A DNA stretch of 18,489 bases from DASWYB01 sp036405195 (lineage in GTDB: Bacteria > Patescibacteriota > UBA1384 > 2-12-FULL-50-11 > DASWYB01), in assembly GCA_036405195.1 (NCBI GenBank), contig DASWYB010000027.1, positions 1 to 18,489 on the forward strand, read 5' to 3'. The stretch's first letter is position 1; each line of letters begins with the position of its first letter. The notes beneath the pieces were generated by a model. That model was given only the letters and a program-made list of their open reading frames with translations. It made no database searches and was not told where the DNA came from. The translations under genes were made by a program, and so were the position numbers. Of the stretch, positions 1 to 6,023 are shown piece after piece.

Positions 1-485
1 TCTTCCTAATCTACCGCTTTGACCTTAACCATCAAGACCTTGGAACTTTCTTTCTCTACACCGGCCTCTGGCTCATATTTGGCCAGCTTGTGACAGTACG
101 GCTAGTCGCCAATAAATTACCTGAAGAAAAGCTCGTATACCTAAGCGTATTTGGGGCAGCAGGCGTCATGCTGCTTTACCTTGTTCCTACCAACTGGTAT
201 GGCCTCATGTTTGTTCTGCCTTTCTTTACTAATTTTATGGCCATCAGCATGGCGAATATTCCTGCCTTGGTAAGTAAAGTGGCGACCAGTGATCGGCAGG
301 GAGAATACATGGGCATCAACAACAGCGTCCAAGCAGTAGCACTTACTATCGCGCCCATTCTTTCTGGCTATATATCCGCTCAGTTAACTCCCGTCAGCAT
401 CATTATTACCGCCGCAAGCTTAATGGCATGCGCCGCGCTTATTTTTGCATTTTATGCTTCTCTAAAAAAATCTCAATACTACTAA
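1..485 (+). CDS. MFS-type transporter, C-terminal part (5' end outside window)
   Basis: The reading frame is open from base 3, so the gene starts before the window; about 160 C-terminal residues are visible. They form four to five hydrophobic segments: around FFLYTGLWLIFGQLV, the LVYLSVFGAAGVMLLYLV helix, the YGLMFVLPFFTNF helix, a segment ending APILSGYI, and SIIITAASLMACAALIFAF. The cytoplasmic loop RQGEYMGINNSVQA before the APILSGY helix is the pattern of the last transmembrane bundle of major facilitator drug or sugar exporters. The chain ends with a short basic tail, KKSQYY. The substrate cannot be told from this fragment. A weak hairpin (485-500) follows the stop, and the next gene has its own promoter, so the two genes are probably separate units. 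The family call is fairly sure; the specificity is unknown. Confidence 0.75.
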   Translation, partial: FLIYRFDLNHQDLGTFFLYTGLWLIFGQLVTVRLVANKLPEEKLVYLSVFGAAGVMLLYLVPTNWYGLMFVLPFFTNFMAISMANIPALVSKVATSDRQGEYMGINNSVQAVALTIAPILSGYISAQLTPVSIIITAASLMACAALIFAFYASLKKSQYY

Positions 486-490
486 CTTCG

Positions 491-518
491 TTGACGAAAG
501 TATATTTTAACATATAAT
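491..518 (+). promoter_or_regulatory. Sigma-70-type promoter for the DUF218 gene
   Basis: TTGACG (491-496), a 16-base spacer and a perfect TATAAT (513-518). The predicted start near 525 gives a leader of about 43 bases that ends in a purine-rich ribosome site, AAAGGGGGA (552-560). The -35 box sits in the loop of a small hairpin that directly follows the transporter stop codon. Confidence 0.7.
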
Positions 519-567
519 ACCCCCAAGCTCACAACGGTACTAGTTCTAGAGAAAGGGGGACGATGAC

Positions 568-1125
568 ATGCGCCGACGTCATCGGGTACTGTGGGGATTT
601 AGTCTAGGTGTGGTGGTAACCCCAGAAGGTGATCGCCTCGCCGAGAACACCATCGCAACGATCCAGCAGGTTGAAGTTTTTCTGAATAACGCCAAAGAGG
701 CAGGGCGGCCATATACTGCCATCCTCTTTACCGGCGGGATCTTCGAGAAAGATAAAGGCCAGACCACGGCTGTCTCGGAACTCATGCGGGATGCGATCGG
801 ACCGAAAGACATACCAGTCTACATCGGGACAAATTCCGCGATTACCCGCCAGGATATCACCGACGGGATAGAGGTTCTCGCAGAGTATGGCATCACGCTC
901 GAGAATGCCGACATCGACGTAGTAAGCGAATTCTGGCACACGTTGGGAATTGCTATGCTGTTCCTTCGTCGATTTGGCTACCGGGTAGGCCGAGTATCCT
1001 CCGGTTACAAGATCTCCTTCAAAGAGATCGCCGGCCGGATCGCCCGACTCGCTTACTACGCCTACGACCCGGAAGGCAAGGGAGACCAAGCCACTGCCGT
1101 GGCAACCCGACGCTGCGGAAGGTAA
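568..1125 (+). CDS. DUF218 / YdcF-like protein
   Basis: A 185-residue soluble protein that fits the YdcF/SanA/ElyC (DUF218) fold. It has a beta strand ending in the glycine turn ILFTGGIFEKDKGQTTAVSE, where the family has a GG turn followed by E...M; then VYIGTNSAITRQDITDGIEV, matching the family's 'S.nT.eN' region; then VVSEFWHTLGIAMLFLRRFG, matching 'VTs.yH..Ra...f...G'. Family members are mostly uncharacterised; some act in cell-envelope metabolism. Unlike SanA or ElyC there is no N-terminal membrane helix, so it is probably cytoplasmic. The start at 568 is supported by AGGGGGA seven bases upstream; the ATG at 563 is out of frame and soon hits a stop. Its base composition is unlike its neighbours: 60-base samples count 50, 55 and 63% GC against 40% in trpS. 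With its own promoter and a strong downstream stem it looks like an inserted single-gene unit. Family moderately sure, function unknown. Confidence 0.65.
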   Translation: MRRRHRVLWGFSLGVVVTPEGDRLAENTIATIQQVEVFLNNAKEAGRPYTAILFTGGIFEKDKGQTTAVSELMRDAIGPKDIPVYIGTNSAITRQDITDGIEVLAEYGITLENADIDVVSEFWHTLGIAMLFLRRFGYRVGRVSSGYKISFKEIAGRIARLAYYAYDPEGKGDQATAVATRRCGR

Positions 1126-1140
1126 TACCTCCGTTCACAC

Positions 1141-1174
1141 CCCACCCAGCAAGCATGGTGCTTCTCTGGGTGGG
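1141..1174 (+). terminator. Strong GC-rich hairpin after the DUF218 gene
   Basis: CCCACCCAG (1141-1149) pairs with CTGGGTGGG (1166-1174). Inside it AAGCA (1151-1155) pairs with TGCTT (1159-1163) around a three-base loop. It begins 16 bases after the stop codon. No T-run follows, so it may be an RNA-stabilising 3' stem, with termination at the next hairpin (1212-1244). Confidence 0.5.
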
Positions 1175-1211
1175 AGCCCCAGAGCTTACTTTTCAAGTAG
1201 ATTCTGGCAGC

Positions 1212-1244
1212 AAAGAAAACCGCCTCACTGAGGCGGTTTTCTTT
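1212..1244. terminator. Bidirectional rho-independent terminator
   Basis: AAAGAAAACCGCCTCA (1212-1227) and TGAGGCGGTTTTCTTT (1229-1244) are perfect complements, so the stem has T-runs on both strands. It serves the plus-strand DUF218 gene and the minus-strand lysS-trpS pair. Its right arm ends on the last base of the trpS stop codon. Confidence 0.9.
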
Positions 1245-2236
1245 TATTTTGCGTACAGGGCTTCTTTTACCAATGCGATTGTCTCTTGAGCGTTCTCTCG
1301 GGCAATTTTATTACCTTCTTCCAGAATCGCTTTAATATCTGCTTCGGTAATTTGAGCCCGCTTTGTTTGGAAGTCAGTCAAAAACTCCTGCACAATTTTC
1401 GTTAAGAGCTGCTTGAACTGACCCATCACGGGCTTACCAGACATATGCTCAGCAATTATCGCATCAATTTGTTGCCTGTCCGACTCCGACGAAGCTAGGC
1501 TCTTAGCTACAATAATGTGGCTCTTGAGGCTATCCGACATTTCGCCTTCTGCAGCTGTTTGGGCACGTTTAATTTTATCAGCGACCATTTCGGCACTGTC
1601 GGTAAGAAAAATCGCGCCTTCGGGATTAGACTTGCTCATTTTACCCGGCCCCTTAAGAGATAAAATACGAAGGGTTTCGATTTTAAGCGCTTGGGGCTCA
1701 GCAAAGACTTCGGCATATTTACTATTAAATCGACGTAACAGTAAACGAGTCATTTCCAAGTGCGGCATCTGATCGTCACCTACTGGAACATGTTTTGCAC
1801 GCTGGAGCAAGATATCGGCCGCCATCATAACCGGGTACATCAAAAGTAATGAATTCGCATTTTCCGGCTGAGCATCGCCTTTTAACTTATCTTTTAAGGT
1901 TGGAATACGAAGCAGCTCGGCTACCGTAACATGGCGAGCCAAGATAAGCATCAGATCATTTACCTCGTTACTAATCGCGCTTTGCGCAAAAATCTTAATT
2001 TTATTGGGATCCAATCCAAGGGCAATATAGTCTGCCACAATATCATAGGTAAATTTTTCCGCTGTCGCAGGCTCTGCATCAGTTAATGCGTGAAGGTCAG
2101 CCACAAAGACTAACCCTTCTTTACCCTCGTTCTGAAAGCTCACCACGGGAGCAACTGCGCCAAGATAATTAGCGACGGTTAACGTACCGGTTGGCCGGAT
2201 TCCCGTAAATATATCAACTTTATAGTCTGGTTTCAT
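1244..2236 (-). CDS. trpS: Tryptophanyl-tRNA synthetase
   Basis: Charges tRNA-Trp with tryptophan in the cytoplasm. The 330 residues fit the usual bacterial length. Class I signatures are present: the N-terminal GIRPTGTLTVANYLGA carries the HIGH-like motif as T20-V-A-N23; a VFVADLHALT strand follows; then LLMYPVMMAADIL (about 131-143) and the PVGDDQMPHLEMTR region that binds ATP and tryptophan; and GKMSKSN at 198-204. Several bacterial TrpRS proteins have T instead of the first H (TIGN), but TVAN with Ala replacing Gly is less usual. The gene lies 10 bases downstream of lysS on the same strand, so it is probably co-transcribed from the lysS promoter; no clear Shine-Dalgarno site is seen in the short gap. 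It ends in the bidirectional terminator. Confidence 0.95.
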   Translation of the reverse strand: MKPDYKVDIFTGIRPTGTLTVANYLGAVAPVVSFQNEGKEGLVFVADLHALTDAEPATAEKFTYDIVADYIALGLDPNKIKIFAQSAISNEVNDLMLILARHVTVAELLRIPTLKDKLKGDAQPENANSLLLMYPVMMAADILLQRAKHVPVGDDQMPHLEMTRLLLRRFNSKYAEVFAEPQALKIETLRILSLKGPGKMSKSNPEGAIFLTDSAEMVADKIKRAQTAAEGEMSDSLKSHIIVAKSLASSESDRQQIDAIIAEHMSGKPVMGQFKQLLTKIVQEFLTDFQTKRAQITEADIKAILEEGNKIARENAQETIALVKEALYAK

Positions 2237-2246
2237 AATTACTCAT

Positions 2247-3767
2247 TTATAGTTTTAAATCAGGATAAATCTTCTTGGTTACTTCATCAACTTCTCTCCG
2301 TAGCTGCGGGAAAATAACGCCTTCACGGGCAGTAACTCCTTCGAGAACCCAGAATAGTCGCTCAGAGTAGCCAAATCCGCAGGCTGGAGGCATACCGTAT
2401 TCGAGAGCCTCGACGTAATCAATATCGAGCATCATCGCTTCGTCGTCACCCGCTTCACGCATGGCTTGTTGCTCTTTAAATCGATTTAACTGATCAAGCG
2501 GGTCATTCAGCTCACTATACGCCTTGCAGAGCTCACTTCCGCCAAGCAGGATATTAAACTGTTGGCTAAGTTCTGGGTTGTCGGGCTGGGTCTTGGCTAA
2601 TGGCTGCAGGAAGGTAGGAATATCCACTAAGAAAGCAGGACCGGCAATCGTTGTACGGACTTTTTTCCACAACTTATCAATACCGCGAGCACGGTTTTCC
2701 GACTTTTCAACTTGTAAATTATGCTTCTTTAGCTGTTCTTTTACTTCGTCGAGAGTCGAGGTAAAGACATTAATACCATACGTTTCTTGCATGATTGCGA
2801 CAAAGCTTATACGTGGCCACGCCATGTCATCAGGGCCTAAATCAACTTCCATACCATTGGCAAGTACAAACTGCCGCTTCTGCCACGTTTTGTCCGCAAT
2901 CGTCCGGACTAAGCGTTCGGTCAAGGCCATACCTTGCTCCCAATCCGCGTAAGCCCAATACCATTCCATCGCTACATGTTCAGGCAAGTGTTCATCAGAA
3001 TAATTTTCGTTACGGAAACGGGGACCAATATCGAAGATCTTTTCGTAGCCTGCAACAAGCAATCGCTTGAGAGGAAGTTCATGGGAAATACGCAAGTAGA
3101 AATCCTGATCAAGCGCGTCCATATGCGTTACAAACGGCGCCGCGTCGGCACCACCCGTAGTAAGTTCTAGGACCGGGATGTTTAATTCAATAAATCCTTC
3201 ATCGAGCAAAAAGTTTCGGGTGGATTGCCAAAATGAGCTGCGACGAAGATAACGAGCAAACACATCTGGGTTCACGTTCGTATCAACGTAGCGACGGCGA
3301 AAACGTTCTTCTTTGTTCGTAAAACCTTCGATAGCACTCGGTAATGGCCGAAGAGACTTTGTAAGCAAACGCAAACTATGAACTTCAACCGAAATTTCAC
3401 CGGTTTGCGTTTTTATTACCGGACCATGAGCTTCGACAAAGTCACCCGTATCTAAGAGTGGTAGCTGCTCCATACCCAATTGGTTACACGATGGGTCGAG
3501 CTCACCTGTAGATTTTTTATTCAAGAAAAGCTGAAGACTGCCAGAGGCGTCCCGAATGACAAGAAAAGCGATCGTCCCAAATTTTCGAATATTGGCAATG
3601 CGTCCAACCACACTGACTTGCTTTCCTTCTAGGTCGCTAAATTTATTTGTAATATCTGCCAAGACATTACTTCTCTGGGCTTTGGCCGGATATGGATTTA
3701 TACCGAGCTCTTTCAGTTCGTTTAGTTTGCGCAGACGTTCATCGCGATAATCTTGAAGTGTTGCCAT
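2247..3767 (-). CDS. lysS: Lysyl-tRNA synthetase, class II
   Basis: Charges tRNA-Lys. The 506 residues show the class II LysRS layout. An N-terminal OB-fold anticodon-binding domain spans about 50-140 (VSVVGRIANIRKFGTIAF). Motif 1 lies near FIELNIPVLELTTGGADAAP (192-211). Motif 2 is GPRFRNENYSDEHLPEH (248-264). The lysine-pocket strand is ELCKAYSELNDPLDQ (412-426), and motif 3 is YGMPPACGFGYSERLF (457-472). Motif 3 reads GFGYSERL where most bacterial enzymes have GLG.GIDRL, a divergent but functional-looking form. The start is chosen at the ATG with a weak GAGG ten bases upstream. It is the first gene of a lysS-trpS pair and diverges from serS across a 167-base spacer. Confidence 0.95.
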   Translation of the reverse strand: MATLQDYRDERLRKLNELKELGINPYPAKAQRSNVLADITNKFSDLEGKQVSVVGRIANIRKFGTIAFLVIRDASGSLQLFLNKKSTGELDPSCNQLGMEQLPLLDTGDFVEAHGPVIKTQTGEISVEVHSLRLLTKSLRPLPSAIEGFTNKEERFRRRYVDTNVNPDVFARYLRRSSFWQSTRNFLLDEGFIELNIPVLELTTGGADAAPFVTHMDALDQDFYLRISHELPLKRLLVAGYEKIFDIGPRFRNENYSDEHLPEHVAMEWYWAYADWEQGMALTERLVRTIADKTWQKRQFVLANGMEVDLGPDDMAWPRISFVAIMQETYGINVFTSTLDEVKEQLKKHNLQVEKSENRARGIDKLWKKVRTTIAGPAFLVDIPTFLQPLAKTQPDNPELSQQFNILLGGSELCKAYSELNDPLDQLNRFKEQQAMREAGDDEAMMLDIDYVEALEYGMPPACGFGYSERLFWVLEGVTAREGVIFPQLRREVDEVTKKIYPDLKL

Positions 3768-3821
3768 ACAAGTGAAACCTCAACTCTAAATACGAAAATT
3801 GCTTTGTTTTGTTACTATCTG

Positions 3822-3827
3822 ATTATA
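3822..3827 (-). promoter_or_regulatory. Probable lysS-trpS promoter (-10 box)
   Basis: A perfect TATAAT on the minus strand inside the lysS/serS divergent spacer, about 55 bases upstream of the lysS ATG. I see no convincing -35 hexamer at 16-18 bases, so the call rests on the -10 match and position. Confidence 0.45.
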
Positions 3828-3877
3828 CTCTATAAATCGCCTGAGACACAAAAAACGTGGCTGCTGCAAGTATTTTT

Positions 3878-3886
3878 TGGTAAAAT
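3878..3886 (+). promoter_or_regulatory. Extended -10 promoter for serS
   Basis: TGG-TAAAAT is an extended -10 element. A start near 3893 would give a leader of about 42 bases ending in AAAGGAG (3924-3930), four bases before the serS ATG. The base run at the expected -35 position is not TTGACA-like, which an extended -10 can tolerate. Confidence 0.5.
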
Positions 3887-3934
3887 CAGGATACGAAAAG
3901 AAAATGTTTCCCTAGAGAGGGACAAAGGAGCCGT

Positions 3935-5218
3935 ATGCTCGATATAAAAATCATCCGCGAAGAGCCCCAAAAAGTTCGTGACGCCTTTATTTCCAAGGGT
4001 CACCCTGCTTCACTTGTCGATGATATTCTCGCAGCTGACGAAAAGCTCCAGCCCTTACGCCGGAAAGTCGAAGACCTTCGCGCAGAGCGGAACAAAATTG
4101 CAGCTATGGGACCGCACGCAGCCGAACAAGGCAAGAAAATAAAACAAGAACTCGAAGGCATCAGCAATGAGTTGACAGAAGCGACTGAGCACCTCGACGA
4201 GCTTCTCCTCTCAGCGCCCAATCTCCCATCTTCCGACACGCCCGTCGGAAAAGATGACTCAGAAAATGTCGTCGTACGAGAATGGGGCACCAAACCACAC
4301 TTCGACTTTACTCCCAAGCCTCACTGGGAGCTAGGAGAAGAATTAGATATTATAGATAACCAACGTGCTGCCAAAGTTTCTGGTGCTCGATTTACCTATC
4401 TTAAAGGGCGGCTCGCGTTACTGCAATTTGCTTTAATTCAGCTGGCGATGCAGGTCGTTACAGATCAAGATACGTTGCAGAAAATTATCGCTGATCATAA
4501 GCTCTCTGTACCCGCCAAACCATTCACTCCGGTCGTCCCCCCAGTTCTTATTCGGCCCGAAGCGTTTCAGCGCATGGCTCGGCTGGAACCGAAAGACGAA
4601 CGTTACTACATTCCCAGTGATGACGTCTACTTAATAGGAAGCGCTGAACACACTCTTGGCGCTATGCACATGGACGAAGTCATCCTCGAAAGCGAACTTC
4701 CTATCCGCTACGTAGGATATTCCACAGCCTTCCGAAGAGAAGCAGGATCATACGGAAAAGACACAAAAGGCATTTTACGACTTCATCAGTTTGATAAAGT
4801 TGAGCTGGAAGCCTTTACGACTCCAGAACAAGGCCTTGAAGAACAAAACTTTTTCGTTGCTATTCAAGAATATCTGATGCAACAACTCAACATTCCGTAT
4901 CAGGTGCTCCTATGCTGCACGGGCGATCAAGGCGACCCCGACGCACGTCACTTGGATATTAACAGTTGGATGCCCGGTCAAGACACATACCGAGAAACGC
5001 ACTCGTCTGACTACATGACGGACTATCAGGCACGCCGCTTAAAAACCCGTGTCAAACGAACAGCCACCGAGAATCAATATGTCCACACCAACGACGCAAC
5101 CGCATTTGCAATCGGCCGTACATTAATTGCTGTTATGGAAAACTACCAGCAAGCCGACGGCTCGATTAAAGTACCGGAAGTACTCGTGCCCTACTGTGGC
5201 TTTTCGGAGATCAGGTAG
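3935..5218 (+). CDS. serS: Seryl-tRNA synthetase
   Basis: Charges tRNA-Ser (and tRNA-Sec where present). The 427 residues match the family. The N-terminal region, about 30-95, is charged and heptad-rich: the antiparallel coiled-coil arm that grips the long variable arm of tRNA-Ser. Then come the TxE-type loop GSAEHTL (235-241), class II motif 2 as TAFRREAGSYGKDTKG (264-279), the serine-binding stretch SSDYMTDYQARRLKTR (357-372) and motif 3, NDATAFAIGRTLIAVMENYQ (386-405), with T where the usual NGSG loop has S. The start has a good AAAGGAG site. No U-run terminator follows; the first structure downstream is the inverted repeat around the initiator tRNA promoter. Confidence 0.96.
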   Translation: MLDIKIIREEPQKVRDAFISKGHPASLVDDILAADEKLQPLRRKVEDLRAERNKIAAMGPHAAEQGKKIKQELEGISNELTEATEHLDELLLSAPNLPSSDTPVGKDDSENVVVREWGTKPHFDFTPKPHWELGEELDIIDNQRAAKVSGARFTYLKGRLALLQFALIQLAMQVVTDQDTLQKIIADHKLSVPAKPFTPVVPPVLIRPEAFQRMARLEPKDERYYIPSDDVYLIGSAEHTLGAMHMDEVILESELPIRYVGYSTAFRREAGSYGKDTKGILRLHQFDKVELEAFTTPEQGLEEQNFFVAIQEYLMQQLNIPYQVLLCCTGDQGDPDARHLDINSWMPGQDTYRETHSSDYMTDYQARRLKTRVKRTATENQYVHTNDATAFAIGRTLIAVMENYQQADGSIKVPEVLVPYCGFSEIR

Positions 5219-5238
5219 TACATACGTTTATTGACAAT

Positions 5239-5342
<104 letters not shown>

Positions 5343-5346
5343 CATC

Positions 5347-5372
5347 AAATGACCCCTAAAGGGTCATTTTTT
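5347..5372 (+). terminator. Rho-independent terminator of initiator tRNA
   Basis: AAATGACCC (5347-5355) pairs with GGGTCATTT (5361-5369), and a run of six T ends at 5372. It starts four bases after the encoded CCA. Confidence 0.9.
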
Positions 5373-5384
5373 GTTCCTACTCTG

Positions 5385-5413
5385 TTGAGCAATTACCAGG
5401 AATATGGTATAAA
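5385..5413 (+). promoter_or_regulatory. Promoter of elongator tRNA-Met
   Basis: TTGAGC (5385-5390), 17 bases, then TATAAA (5408-5413), preceded by TGG (5405-5407) as an extended -10. The predicted start near 5420 leaves about 14 leader bases before the tRNA. Confidence 0.75.
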
Positions 5414-5416
5414 ATA

Positions 5417-5428
5417 GTGTGTACACAC
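5417..5428. repeat. Perfect 12-bp palindrome over the predicted start site
   Basis: GTGTGTACACAC is fully self-complementary. It covers the predicted transcription start of the elongator tRNA-Met, between its -10 box and the tRNA, a position typical of an operator. No regulator is identified. Confidence 0.5.
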
Positions 5429-5433
5429 CGCAT

Positions 5434-5508
5434 GGCTGCGTAGCTCAGCGGTAGAGCACCGGACTCATAAGCCGATGGTCGGTGGTTCGAATCCACCCGC
5501 AGCCACCA
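5434..5508 (+). tRNA. Elongator tRNA-Met (CAU), CCA encoded
   Basis: A 75-base cloverleaf. Acceptor GGCTGCG/CGCAGCC, D stem GCTC/GAGC with C11-G24 (elongator type), anticodon loop CTCATAA, T arm GGTGG-TTCGAAT-CCACC, discriminator A, encoded CCA at 5506-5508. The 5' half resembles E. coli elongator tRNA-Met. A CAU anticodon could instead belong to a lysidine-type tRNA-Ile2, but the window also encodes a tRNA-Ile with UAU, which makes Met more likely. The anticodon stem CCGGA/GCCGA has only three Watson-Crick pairs, with mismatches at 27-43 (C-A) and 31-39 (A-G). Confidence 0.85.
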
Positions 5509-5539
5509 AAAAATCCCCAGCACACGCTGGGGATTTTTT
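5508..5539. terminator. Bidirectional terminator after tRNA-Met
   Basis: AAAAAATCCCCAGC (5508-5521) and GCTGGGGATTTTTT (5526-5539) form a perfect 14-bp stem with an ACAC loop. The stem begins on the last base of the tRNA. It also sits eight bases beyond the stop of the minus-strand DivIC-like gene and would end that transcript too. Confidence 0.92.
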
Positions 5540-5546
5540 GTACGCT

Positions 5547-5960
5547 TTATTCTTCCTCAGAGACGAACAGAAGGTTCCACCAGGCCTGGAAGGGAGAAAG
5601 AGCAGTCTCTCCACCATCCCCTGAGGCAACTGAAGCAATCGTAAGGCGGGGTTCCGTCGAGGCTTGAGGCAACGCCACGACAAACTCATCTTTCCCCTTA
5701 AGGTTAAGCCGGCGTCGGGCTTCGACCTCTCGATAGGCATTACTTTTATAATAAATAAGGGCCAACTCTTGCAAAGACTTTACTCGCTGTAACTCAGCAA
5801 CTCGTTTCTTTTGAACAGAAATCTCCCGATTCATCGAATAGTTCTGATAGGTACTTCGACCTACTAAAAACAAGCTATAGCCAATAATAACGGCCCAGAC
5901 AACCGTCTTGGTCACTCCAAGTGGGTTCGATTTAAAATCTGTTTTTTTAGGCGACGCCAT
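5547..5960 (-). CDS. DivIC/FtsB-like septum formation initiator protein
   Basis: A 137-residue bitopic membrane protein of the division complex type. Residues 1-17 are polar and basic (cytoplasmic). Residues about 18-35 form a single helix, VTKTVVWAVIIGYSLFLVG. Residues 38-66 are charged and heptad-like (coiled coil), and YREVEARRRLNLKGKDEFVV (76-95) matches the DivIC/FtsB end motif 'iE.iAR..L.l...gE.v'. A further C-terminal stretch, SPFQAWWNLLF, may be amphipathic. FtsB/DivIC proteins bridge FtsL and FtsQ/DivIB to control septal wall synthesis. No Shine-Dalgarno site precedes the ATG; an extended -10 box is placed so that transcription would begin on the A of the ATG, so the mRNA is probably leaderless. 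FtsB and DivIC cannot be told apart from sequence alone. Confidence 0.75.
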   Translation of the reverse strand: MASPKKTDFKSNPLGVTKTVVWAVIIGYSLFLVGRSTYQNYSMNREISVQKKRVAELQRVKSLQELALIYYKSNAYREVEARRRLNLKGKDEFVVALPQASTEPRLTIASVASGDGGETALSPFQAWWNLLFVSEEE

Positions 5961-5966
5961 GAATCC

Positions 5967-5975
5967 ATAATACCA
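5967..5975 (-). promoter_or_regulatory. Extended -10 for a leaderless DivIC-like mRNA
   Basis: On the minus strand TGG-TATTAT ends six bases before the ATG, which puts +1 on the A of the start codon (5960). No -35 match is seen; that position falls in the loop of the hairpin at 5977-6004. Confidence 0.5.
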
Positions 5976-5976
5976 T

Positions 5977-6004
5977 AAGAGCCTCGCCTTTCAGCGAGGC
6001 TCTT
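5977..6004 (-). terminator. Hairpin after the lamin-tail protein gene
   Basis: AAGAGCCTCGC (5977-5987) pairs perfectly with GCGAGGCTCTT (5994-6004) around a six-base loop, 19 bases beyond the large gene's stop codon. On the minus strand no real T-run follows, so termination may be partial and part of the DivIC-like gene's RNA may come by read-through. Confidence 0.55.
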
Positions 6005-6023
6005 CACCCTTTTTAACGCACTC

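Noticed and set aside
533..565. ACTAGTTCTAGAGAAAGG looks like a cloning-vector linker and synthetic ribosome site.
   Set aside because: The match is short, the flanks are natural promoter and gene sequence, and nothing else vector-like is present; taken as chance.
604..1089. Long minus-strand open frame inside the DUF218 gene.
   Set aside because: The plus-strand gene has the promoter, ribosome site and family motifs; high GC makes antisense frames long by chance.
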